DNA of 38,198 nucleotides from an uncultured Verrucomicrobia subdivision 3 bacterium. GTDB lineage: Bacteria; Verrucomicrobiota; Verrucomicrobiae; Limisphaerales; UBA11358. Positions 1 to 7,768 of the stretch are shown here, in pieces. The position numbers were made by a program, and so were the translations under genes. Every line of letters begins with the position of its first letter. The first letter of the stretch is position 1. The stretch spans positions 1 through 38,198 of the forward strand of contig CAIXPZ010000207.1 of NCBI GenBank assembly GCA_903921455.1, written 5' to 3'. Below the pieces are notes generated by a model. That model was not told where the DNA came from. It made no database searches and was given only the letters and a program-made list of their open reading frames with translations.

Positions 1-1092
1 CGCTTTCAGGAAATTATACATCTGCGTCGCTGCGCCGCTGGCGTCGGCGGGGTTATGCGCTTGATAATAGTGCAACGGCACAAAGTCCACGCGCAGTCCG
101 GCGGCATCGGCCTGGCTCATGAAATTGGTGATCCACGACCAACCGCCGTCCGTGACGGCTGGTGCGCCGACGCGCAGGCCGGTGCCGAGCAAATCCGGCC
201 AAGACCAGATGGCGTCGCCGACCGCGATATTTGCCTGCGCTGTGCTGTCTGGTTCGTTGTAGCCCAGCACGGTGTTAGCGCCGCGCGACTGCCAGTTTTG
301 GGATAAGCTTGGCCACCAGCGTTGCGCCCGGATCGGCAGATATTCCAGATCGCGCGAGGAATTTTGGTCGATGTTCCAGTTATACCACCAGTTCACGTTC
401 AACAAGCTGATTCCGGGGTCACCCGCGATGCCTTTCTTGCTCGTCCAACGCCACGGCGTGACGTAGATGAAGCGGATATGATTTTCGAGCGTGGCCGGCA
501 GGATGCTGATTTCCAGGTCGCCGTCCTGCGCGATGTAGCACTTGCTGATGCCGTTGCCGCCGGTGTTCTGCGCCATGACCGCCATGTAGCCGCGCTTCAG
601 CTTGAACGAGCTGATGTTCATGTCCATCACGCCGAGGCCGGTGCCGGTGTAATAGGCATACTGGCTGTATTTCGCGGAGGTGCCGGTGAAGTGCGGCCCG
701 CTGAATGCTTGCAACGGCTGGAAACTGGGCGGCTGCGGTATCACCACTGCGCCGGCACCATATTGGACGACGCGGATATTGCTGTCGGCCACGGCCGCGG
801 CACCGCTGACGAATATCTGCCCAAGGTAGGTTGATACCACGGCGGAAGGCTTGATGCCGGTTAGGAACAACCACGCATCGGAGGAATTCAAATTGATCGT
901 GCAACCGGAGAGTGGCGTGCTGGTGCCGGTGATGCGCAGTTCGCAGCGGTTGCTCATCGTCACCGTCGTGCCGGCGAGTGATGGGTAAGTTTGCACGCCG
1001 TCGGTAATGACGATTTGCGCCGTCGCCGCTAGTGGCAACAGCGCCGCAATCAGCAGCAGCCAACCTGCCAAGCGTTGAAGGGGCAAATTCAC
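1..1092 (-). CDS. GH128/Asl1-like secreted glycoside hydrolase, 3' end beyond window
   Basis: This is an open frame of 364 codons that runs off the left edge, so the C-terminus is missing. It starts with GTG at 1092 and gives a classic signal peptide (MNLPLQRLAGWLLLIAALL, then a cleavage region around ATAQ at residues 23-26). After about 200 residues of beta-rich sequence the frame reads YNEPD at 278-282 and HYY at 341-343, with tryptophan-rich stretches between. The NEP glutamate and the later H-Y pair are typical of the Asl1-like/GH128 TIM-barrel glycosidases (Glyco_hydro_cc), whose characterised members cleave beta-1,3-glucan. E280 would be the acid/base; the nucleophile lies beyond the edge. 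The start is only 16 bp after the stop of the upstream enzyme-like gene, so the two are probably co-transcribed. No good Shine-Dalgarno is visible. The family is fairly sure; substrate is inferred from family. Confidence 0.78.
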   Translation of the reverse strand, partial: MNLPLQRLAGWLLLIAALLPLAATAQIVITDGVQTYPSLAGTTVTMSNRCELRITGTSTPLSGCTINLNSSDAWLFLTGIKPSAVVSTYLGQIFVSGAAAVADSNIRVVQYGAGAVVIPQPPSFQPLQAFSGPHFTGTSAKYSQYAYYTGTGLGVMDMNISSFKLKRGYMAVMAQNTGGNGISKCYIAQDGDLEISILPATLENHIRFIYVTPWRWTSKKGIAGDPGISLLNVNWWYNWNIDQNSSRDLEYLPIRAQRWWPSLSQNWQSRGANTVLGYNEPDSTAQANIAVGDAIWSWPDLLGTGLRVGAPAVTDGGWSWITNFMSQADAAGLRVDFVPLHYYQAHNPADASGAATQMYNFLKA

Positions 1093-1108
1093 GGTCACTG
1101 ACAACGTA

Positions 1109-4100
1109 TCACGGAATACGCACGGCATAAAATCTGAAGGCGTTGGTGTCCGGGATGGTGTTGGTAAAAGCAAAGCCGCCGCTGCCATCGCATACTCCGG
1201 AACCGATCTGGGCCCAGCTAGCCACTGGCACGGCTAGGTTGGTGGCGGACAAGATGGAAAAGCCATAGCCCGCTGCACCGCCAGAACCGGATAGGACCAG
1301 ATTGGTTCCCGCCAGGGAAACTTGGCCGACTTGCGGCGTCACGGTTCCCAATGTCACCGCCAGCGTGCCGTTGACGGCGAGATTATTGGTGTTCCACAAA
1401 AGATTGGTTCCCGGCGTTGCGGGCGTGAGACCGCTGAAAAAATTCCGGTAATTTGTCGCGTAAAAAATTTTAAAGCTGTCGCCCGCTGTGATCTGGTCGC
1501 CCGTTGAAATCAATTGCAGCGGCCCGCCCGCCGTGAGCGTGCTGACGCCTTTCACATTGTCGTTGGTCAACCCCGCGCCGGATTTTTTCAAATGGATGAC
1601 AAAAGTGCCGTTGTTCGTCAGCGCGTTGTTGACGGTGAGCGTGCCGATGGCGCTGCCGCCCGGCGCCAGCGTAGCGCCCGACGCGACGGTGACCGGTCCG
1701 GTGATGGTTCCGCTGCCGGCCAAAGTTCCGGCGGATATCGTGGTCGCACCGGTGTAAACATTGACGCCATTCAGGGTCAGCGTACCGGCATTGGTTTTAA
1801 CCACGCTGACGGTGTAACCATTGGCGTTGCTGATGATCCCAGAAATGAGAAAGTTGCCCGCGCCCATGAATGTCAGCGTGCGTGCATTTGGGACCGATGG
1901 TGCGCTGGCGGGAATCAAACCGGATAGATTGAGCGTGCCGCTATCCGAATCCAGCCAGTAATTTCCGCCGCCGGATGCTAAAATAAAGTCCCCGGCCACC
2001 GTGTTGCTGCCGGCGAGGTTTTGGATGGAAAAGGCATTCACATTGCGCCCCGCGAGGCTGATGCCCTGTGTGATGGTGAGGTTGCCCTGCGCGCCGTCGA
2101 GTTGCAGTGTGGAACTGCCCGCGTTGTTGTTGCGCAGGGTGATCGGCGACGCGACGTTTGCCACCGCATAGCTGCTGGCGATGCGAACAATCCCGTCGCT
2201 GCTCGTCGTGCTTTGCGTGTCCACATATAACGTGCCGGACAGGGAATTGCTGCCGCTCAGGACCAGTGTGCCCGGCCCGCTCTTGGTGAAACCGTTCGCG
2301 CCCGCGACCGGCAAGGCGAACGTCGCGGTGTTGGTGACCATGATGGCGGGCGAAGACGAACCGTTGTTGAGCGTGAGTGTGCTGCTGGCGGAGTTGGTGA
2401 GTATCCAATTTTGCGTGCCGGCAAGATCGCCAAACTTCAATGTGCCAAGGTTGCGCGAGGAATCGAGCGTGACCGTGCGGTCGGCGGTGATGTTCGCCGC
2501 GCTGAAATCGGCGGTGTTGCCCGCGCCGTCCGCCACAATGCTGCTGCTCCAGTTGCCGGTGCCGCTCCAGTTGCCGCTGGCATCAGCGCTCCATGCGCCG
2601 CTGCTGCTGGCGATGGCGGCAACCAGTGTGGTGGCCGCACCACCTGCGCCGGGAAAAGTGAGCGTGGCCGTCGAATTGTTGGTGGCCCAGGTGATGGCGG
2701 CCGCGGCGTTTGAGGTTTGCAGCGCGTTTTTCGCCGGGAACCAAACAGCGTAACGCGGACCGAGTTGGTTATTCTCAACAAACATCAGCGCGTCCTCCGC
2801 CTCGCCCGCCTCGGAATAACCCGCGCTGTCGGTGCGGTAATAATTATTGGTGGCTGCGTAGCGAAAATAGCCGGCGGGCCCGGCGGCCAAGCCGTAGCGC
2901 CCGGACACGCAAATCCAGTTGTTGGTGACATTGCGCGCCGCGCCGGACAAGGCGGTGATGGTGGCGGAGTTTGTTGCCCATTCCAATAGCCGTGAACCGC
3001 CGGTCAGCGGGTCATTCTCGATGCCGCAGATGAAGCTGCCGCCACTGGATGCCGTCGAGCCGCTACTCAATTTGGGAACCTCGACGATGGCGACGCTCTC
3101 ACCGGTGGATTTGATAAATTCTTCCGTCGAGCCGAGGGAGCTGGTGATTTTAATTTCCGCCTCGAAGCCGCCCGCATTGGTGGCATAACTGATCAGCGTT
3201 GCGCTCGTGGGATTGCCCAATGCGCCAAGACCGAGTATGCCGGGCAGGCGTGGTGAAGAAACGAAGGCGTTGGTCGGGACAGACAGTGCCGCCGGTTCCA
3301 CATTGGCCATGATCCGTGAGCCGTAACTGAAGGAAAACGTTCCAAATGGGCTCCGTTGATGGATGACCTGCACATCGGTGTTATACATGAGCGCGTTGGT
3401 GGGTGCCGTCATGGTGCCGGTGGGATAATCCGCATAGGTCAAATGCAGCCAGGCGATCGCGGTGCGCCGCGCCTCCACCGCTTCGCGATAAAACAAGATG
3501 CCGCCCCCGGGGTTGGCGCTCACGCCGACAAACGTGCCATCGCCATTTTGGAGCTGACGGTAACGGACGCATTGGGAAAGTTTGTCATCGGACCAACGCG
3601 CCAGCGGATCATTGAAATGCGCAGCCATCCAGGTAATGAACGAGTTGTGCTCGAAGTCGCGCACTGACCAATCCACGCCGGCGGGGTAGGCGAAATCTCC
3701 GGTGTCCGTGACGAGCAAATTGAGGTTGTTCGTCCAGACGGCCATGACGTTATGCTCGGCGAACGGCTGCAACTGCGCGGCGATGTTGGTGTCAGCCATG
3801 CGCGCCATCAGCAGGGAATCGCCGGCGGACATGCCCGCTACCATTTCGTAGGTCGGATGATAAAAACCATGATTTTGCAGGGCAAAACTGGGGTAAAGCG
3901 TCTGTGTCGTCACCCATGCCGCCAGCAGATCGCCATTGGTGCTGGGAACCGTGTAGGTGTTGGCGAGATATTTTTTGGCCGCCAGCAGCCACGTCGGCGC
4001 GTTGTTGCTGGTGCTCATCCACGCCGCCGCCAGCGCAAGAATATTGCCTTGCCAGGCGTTTTCTTCGGCCTTGGTGTCGCTGACGTAACCGGAAGCCGGA

Positions 4101-4636
4101 GCAATGCTGGCTCGATGATCAGCCTCGCTCACAACGACGCGACGAACGCCGTCAATCGTGGCGGCGGGTAGATTGCTTTGAAGGAGGATGCACGCCAGTC
4201 CCATGGAACCCGCCCATTCCGGCGTCTGCCAGTCGGTGCTGACGCCGCTCCAGCCCCATTTGTTACCGCTGATGGTGTTGTAGGCGCCGGTGACGTGCGT
4301 GTTGTGATCGTAGTTCAGCGCCTGCCGGATGCGGGCAAGACGAGTGCTGTATTTGGGATCATTCGGCAGTGCGAGGCACAGCACGGCATAGGCTACGGCG
4401 ATGCCGCCATTGCCGCGTATGCCGCCGTTGCCCGTGCTGGCCCCATCGCCCCAATAGCCGGAATCGGGTATCGTTCCGCTCGTGGTCCAGATGGTTTCAG
4501 CGTAGGCCTCAAAGTTCGTGAGGCATTGCAGATAGGTTGATTGCGAATCCGCAAACATTGATCTGGCGCAACCGAGCAGCAACGCCAGCGTCAAGCTGAC
4601 GCGCCGGATCGAATGAACGCTGAAAAGTATTTTCAC
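1109..4636 (-). CDS. Large secreted protein: probable alpha/alpha-toroid carbohydrate-active domain plus autotransporter-associated beta-strand repeats
   Basis: 1175 aa, GTG start, with a signal peptide (MKILFSVHSIRRVSLTLALL; cleavage near residue 29). Residues about 30-400 are helical and aromatic-rich, with motifs such as EENAWQGNILALAAAW, LQNHGFYHPTYEM and WSVRDFEHNSFITWM. This pattern suits the (alpha/alpha)-toroid of polysaccharide lyases and related enzymes, but I cannot assign a family. Residues about 400-665 look like a beta-sandwich. From about 670 on there are autotransporter-associated beta-strand repeats (KSGPGTLVLSGSNSLSG, KTNAGTLTLNGVNVYTG). The tail ends AFRFYAVRIP, a variant of the tail seen in the giant protein and the BNR protein. 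No autotransporter barrel is present. It starts 6 bp after the pseudopilin stop and is followed after 16 bp by the GH128 gene, so it probably sits mid-operon. Catalytic activity is inference. Confidence 0.8.
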   Translation of the reverse strand: MKILFSVHSIRRVSLTLALLLGCARSMFADSQSTYLQCLTNFEAYAETIWTTSGTIPDSGYWGDGASTGNGGIRGNGGIAVAYAVLCLALPNDPKYSTRLARIRQALNYDHNTHVTGAYNTISGNKWGWSGVSTDWQTPEWAGSMGLACILLQSNLPAATIDGVRRVVVSEADHRASIAPASGYVSDTKAEENAWQGNILALAAAWMSTSNNAPTWLLAAKKYLANTYTVPSTNGDLLAAWVTTQTLYPSFALQNHGFYHPTYEMVAGMSAGDSLLMARMADTNIAAQLQPFAEHNVMAVWTNNLNLLVTDTGDFAYPAGVDWSVRDFEHNSFITWMAAHFNDPLARWSDDKLSQCVRYRQLQNGDGTFVGVSANPGGGILFYREAVEARRTAIAWLHLTYADYPTGTMTAPTNALMYNTDVQVIHQRSPFGTFSFSYGSRIMANVEPAALSVPTNAFVSSPRLPGILGLGALGNPTSATLISYATNAGGFEAEIKITSSLGSTEEFIKSTGESVAIVEVPKLSSGSTASSGGSFICGIENDPLTGGSRLLEWATNSATITALSGAARNVTNNWICVSGRYGLAAGPAGYFRYAATNNYYRTDSAGYSEAGEAEDALMFVENNQLGPRYAVWFPAKNALQTSNAAAAITWATNNSTATLTFPGAGGAATTLVAAIASSSGAWSADASGNWSGTGNWSSSIVADGAGNTADFSAANITADRTVTLDSSRNLGTLKFGDLAGTQNWILTNSASSTLTLNNGSSSPAIMVTNTATFALPVAGANGFTKSGPGTLVLSGSNSLSGTLYVDTQSTTSSDGIVRIASSYAVANVASPITLRNNNAGSSTLQLDGAQGNLTITQGISLAGRNVNAFSIQNLAGSNTVAGDFILASGGGNYWLDSDSGTLNLSGLIPASAPSVPNARTLTFMGAGNFLISGIISNANGYTVSVVKTNAGTLTLNGVNVYTGATTISAGTLAGSGTITGPVTVASGATLAPGGSAIGTLTVNNALTNNGTFVIHLKKSGAGLTNDNVKGVSTLTAGGPLQLISTGDQITAGDSFKIFYATNYRNFFSGLTPATPGTNLLWNTNNLAVNGTLAVTLGTVTPQVGQVSLAGTNLVLSGSGGAAGYGFSILSATNLAVPVASWAQIGSGVCDGSGGFAFTNTIPDTNAFRFYAVRIP

Positions 4637-4642
4637 TCAAAG

Positions 4643-5413
4643 TCACTGAACTGTTTTTAAGGAGGCGGGGTTCATGGCGCCCAGGTCTTCCTGCCAAAAA
4701 TAGATTTCGCGGGTGGCTGGGCTCCAGCTGTGGATGAAAAACATTTTCTTCGCGTTGATCCACTGTGCCGAACCGTCGGCAAAGACTTCGTTGCCGCCGG
4801 CTGGCAGGCCGCCGCCGGATTTGTGGGCGGGCAAATTGGAAAACCCGCTGGGCGGCGGATTGTTGGCGTTGTCACTCCACTTGCCGTCAAATTTGATGAC
4901 CAAATCCGCCGCCATCATCCAGCCAGGTTTGGCCGTGGTAAGTTTGATCGGACTACAGGAGGCGAATGAGCCGGCACTGTTGTTCCAAGTCGGGATGCCG
5001 CCGAAATAGGCATAGCCGAGCGTCCACTGGTTGTTGGCGGTATTTAAATTTGCCAGTCCCGGGCGGTTTGGGCAGGACCATAGATTGACCGAGCCGTTGG
5101 TGGAAACGACCAGACCGGCGGACGCCCAAACGGCGATGTTGGTATTTTCGAGCAGGATCGGATGATTCGGCGTGGTGCCATAACCGCCGGTGGCACCAGC
5201 TACTGGCAGGATATCATTGTTGTCGCCCGCCGTGAGATGACACGCAAGACCGATTTGGCGAAGGTTATTCACGCACTGAATACGCTTGGCCTTTTCCTTG
5301 GCGGCGGCTAAGGCGGGCAGCAGCATGGCCGCCAGAATGGCGATGATGGCGATGACTACGAGCAGTTCAATGAGTGTAAACGCCCGGCGAGACGGTTGGT
5401 TGGACTTATCCAT
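4643..5413 (-). CDS. Pseudopilin-like protein with type IV prepilin N-terminal methylation motif
   Basis: 256 aa. The N-terminus [20 protein letters not shown] is a textbook prepilin leader: prepilin peptidase would cut between A11 and F12, leaving F at +1 and E at +5, followed by a hydrophobic helix to about residue 35. The body resembles the DUF1559/H-X9-DG pseudopilins expanded in Verrucomicrobia and Planctomycetes ([14 protein letters not shown] near 45-58, FADGSAQW near the C-terminus). Here the last His before the ADG lies 15 residues upstream rather than the usual 9. A longer frame to a TTG at 5431 exists; I chose the ATG at 5413 because it gives a normal short leader. It is the first gene of a tight three-gene run with the enzyme-like gene (6 bp) and GH128. 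Likely part of a type II secretion-like or surface system; its partner is unknown. Confidence 0.9.
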   Translation of the reverse strand: MDKSNQPSRRAFTLIELLVVIAIIAILAAMLLPALAAAKEKAKRIQCVNNLRQIGLACHLTAGDNNDILPVAGATGGYGTTPNHPILLENTNIAVWASAGLVVSTNGSVNLWSCPNRPGLANLNTANNQWTLGYAYFGGIPTWNNSAGSFASCSPIKLTTAKPGWMMAADLVIKFDGKWSDNANNPPPSGFSNLPAHKSGGGLPAGGNEVFADGSAQWINAKKMFFIHSWSPATREIYFWQEDLGAMNPASLKTVQ

Positions 5414-5491
5414 AAATTTATCTGGCGTCAACTGATGATAATGACATGGGTGTTGGTTTACTTAATTATCGCTCTGGTGGGGCTGGATTTC

Positions 5492-5511
5492 AATTACCCG
5501 TAAGGGTAATT
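5492..5511. promoter_or_regulatory. Perfect palindrome AATTACCC-GTAA-GGGTAATT upstream of the pseudopilin operon
   Basis: An 8-bp inverted repeat with a 4-nt centre lies between the BNR gene stop (it touches the last base of the stop codon) and the pseudopilin start, 79-98 bp upstream of the ATG. No T-tract follows on the minus strand, so it does not look like an intrinsic terminator. A related imperfect copy occurs upstream of the giant repeat gene (15066-15081). Operator function is inferred. Confidence 0.4.
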
Positions 5512-7697
5512 CAGTAAACTAAGCGGTAATACACCGAGCCATTGCCCGGGCTGATGATGTTGGTCACTATATTTACCGTGGACGTATTGGGAATTTCCGC
5601 CCAGTTGGTGCCGGGCCCGGCGGATGGCGAATTGCTCTGCACCTGTAACTTCCAGCCGGTGTGATCCGGTGGCCACGAGAGTGTCAACGTGCCGGCATTT
5701 AATCCACACATCAGGGTTGGTGGCGTGGTGGCAACCACTGCGGCATAGGCGAGACCGTCATACCAGGTTCGATTGTTTGCGCCGATGAGGGAGGGCAGGT
5801 CATCAACGAAGACTTCAATCTTACCCGCGCTATCCGCCTTGGCGGTGCCGACCCAACCGGCTAACAGCGCCCGGCCACTCTCCGAAAAAATGGTGGGTGC
5901 CGAGGTATAGGTCAGAGTGCTGGCGAGAACGGCCGCGGTGGCACCGAGCTGACTTGTGGCGTCGGCCGCGGCGTAGAGCGTATTGCCGCCTGGATTTGAT
6001 GTGAAACCGGCGCGAATATTCCAGTCCTCAGTGGTGCTGGTGGGATCCCAAAAGTGGACGTAGATGGAATAATTCATGCCTGGAACTAAACCCGAAATGG
6101 TGGTCTTTAGCTCGGGCGCATTCTCCGCGGTCTCGCCGCCCGCTTCGAACACGTTGCCGCCGGAGGCAAACGGCGTGCGCTGTTCCCAAAGATTGTCCGC
6201 TCCGGTGGTGCCGTTCAATGGCGGTGAAAAAGTGCTGCCCCCCGCAAGCGTCGTGTTTCCACCGGCTCCGGAAGCGGCATCAAGATAGGTGAGTGGCGGT
6301 GTGGCCGGCGGCTGCGACACGTTTGGAACCTGCGTGGTGAACAAGCCCACGATGTTGCATGCATATGAGGTGTAGCTTGAATAGGATCCGCGAAACCAGA
6401 GCACGCATGGCTCACCGCCATTGCGGCGCGGGACGTATGGGCGAAGATTGTCCACTGTTGAATTGCTGGTGATCTGACTCCAGGTGAAATTCAAGCCGCC
6501 ATTGGTGGTTCCCCCGCGCCAGAGTTCGTAGCGCTGGCTCGCACTCAAGGCGACATTCGTGGTGTCCGTGAGGTTGAACGGGTTTTGCGCGTTGCTGGAA
6601 ATATAGATCGTGTTTGCGTCCTGCGGATCAAGACAAATGCCGCCGGCATAATCGTTTTCCACGGCATATAATGGACGGCCCGCTTGGGCGATGAAGCGTT
6701 TTTGCCAGTTCGTTCCCGTCCAGCGGGCGTAGTAATAGTAAATCCGGTCATCCGCGCCGCTGTTGGTCCCGGTTACCAGATCGCGTTGCACGGTGAAGAC
6801 GCACACGGGTGCGGCGTTGGATTGAAAGGCGGTTTCCCAGCACCACGCGCGACCGGTGGGAATGTGGTCGTTCGGGTCGGAAGTGTTGGCGTCGCTATAT
6901 TGGTAGATGACCGAGCCGCGTTCGCCGGCATCATGCAGAATCGGCAGGCTCGCATAGTTTTTTACCAGAGTGCCGTCGGTTTTGTAGAACGCACCGCCTT
7001 GGTAGAACAAGTGGTAGAGCGAATTGGTCACGTCGCGCGGATGACCGTCGGTGTAAAGAAAATCAATGCGGTTTGTGCCGTTGGCGGCGTATTTTACGTA
7101 AGGTCGGATCGTGCCGCCGGTGCCGGTTTGGATGAGCAGCTGGGCGGCCGACCAGTTCGTGCCGCCGTCGGTGGAGGTGAACACGGTGGGATTGAAATTC
7201 TGGTTGCGGCAGAAATTATAAATCTTGCCGCCTTCCGATGAAAGTTGGAACGGATTTGCATAGGTCATGCTCGCGCCGGAATTGGGGATGCTTAGCTCGG
7301 CGTTCCACCCGGAAGCGGCTACAGGATTCGTGCTGCTGGAAGTCCGATAGGAAAAATATTGATCGCTGATGTGTCGCGAATAGACCGCCAGCAACCGGCC
7401 GTCTTGCTTGGCGAGCAGGCCGGGATTGTCGTGGTCATCCAATTGCGTGAAGCCGCTCGTCCACAAATTCGTCGTGGTGCCGCTAAGTAGATCAAAGACG
7501 GCAAGTGTCGTCTTGCTGTCGGTGGCGCGCACAAAGCCGAAGTAAAGTTTGCCGTTGTGAAACAGGGCGCGGCTGTCGTTATACCACGTCCAGGCGCCAT
7601 CACTGGTGAGCGTGGCAAAGTTCGTCTGGGCGGACAGCGTGGCTGCGCTGCCGGTCAAGGCGATGCCCAGCCAGGTTGCGAGCAGAGCATTGTTCAT
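5511..7697 (-). CDS. Secreted BNR_4-type beta-propeller protein with Verrucomicrobia-style C-terminal tail
   Basis: 728 aa with an ATG start and a signal peptide ending near residue 23 (ATLSAQ). Residues about 30-460 match the BNR_4 type of propeller: GAWTWYNDSRALFHNGKLYF near the start, repeated aromatic/Asp blades (FTSTDGGTNWSA is a true Asp-box) and RYELWRGGTT near the end. BNR_4 proteins are related to sialidase-fold and PL24 ulvan-lyase-like enzymes, so a glycan lyase or glycan-binding role is plausible. Residues about 470-650 form a separate beta-rich domain (ASGAGGNTTLAGGSTFSPP to WYDGLAYAAV). The last 60 residues (TLSWPPDHTGWKLQVQ to YYRLVY) resemble the tail of the giant repeat protein. 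It lies 71 bp downstream of that gene with a strong hairpin between. Family call good, substrate unknown. Confidence 0.82.
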   Translation of the reverse strand: MNNALLATWLGIALTGSAATLSAQTNFATLTSDGAWTWYNDSRALFHNGKLYFGFVRATDSKTTLAVFDLLSGTTTNLWTSGFTQLDDHDNPGLLAKQDGRLLAVYSRHISDQYFSYRTSSSTNPVAASGWNAELSIPNSGASMTYANPFQLSSEGGKIYNFCRNQNFNPTVFTSTDGGTNWSAAQLLIQTGTGGTIRPYVKYAANGTNRIDFLYTDGHPRDVTNSLYHLFYQGGAFYKTDGTLVKNYASLPILHDAGERGSVIYQYSDANTSDPNDHIPTGRAWCWETAFQSNAAPVCVFTVQRDLVTGTNSGADDRIYYYYARWTGTNWQKRFIAQAGRPLYAVENDYAGGICLDPQDANTIYISSNAQNPFNLTDTTNVALSASQRYELWRGGTTNGGLNFTWSQITSNSTVDNLRPYVPRRNGGEPCVLWFRGSYSSYTSYACNIVGLFTTQVPNVSQPPATPPLTYLDAASGAGGNTTLAGGSTFSPPLNGTTGADNLWEQRTPFASGGNVFEAGGETAENAPELKTTISGLVPGMNYSIYVHFWDPTSTTEDWNIRAGFTSNPGGNTLYAAADATSQLGATAAVLASTLTYTSAPTIFSESGRALLAGWVGTAKADSAGKIEVFVDDLPSLIGANNRTWYDGLAYAAVVATTPPTLMCGLNAGTLTLSWPPDHTGWKLQVQSNSPSAGPGTNWAEIPNTSTVNIVTNIISPGNGSVYYRLVY

Positions 7698-7716
7698 GAA
7701 ACTGTTTTTAACAGCG

Positions 7717-7747
7717 CGGGGTGAAAGCTGGTTCAGCTTTCACCCCG
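7717..7747. terminator. Strong intergenic hairpin between the giant repeat gene and the BNR gene
   Basis: A perfect 14-bp stem (7717-7730 with 7734-7747) encloses a 3-nt loop. It lies in the 71-bp gap after the giant gene stop and before the BNR gene ATG. There is no U-tract after the stem on the minus strand, so it may be a weak terminator, an RNA-stability hairpin or a REP-like element rather than a classical intrinsic terminator. The structure is certain; its function is not. Confidence 0.5.
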
Positions 7748-7768
7748 GCTGGGATTATTTAATTTTGC

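Noticed and set aside
419..1063. 214-aa minus-strand frame rich in Arg and His
   Set aside because: It is a shifted frame of the GH128-like gene, which has the signal peptide and the NEP/HYY motifs.
5492..5511. Intrinsic terminator after the BNR gene
   Set aside because: The stem has an A/T-rich base and no U-tract after it on the minus strand.
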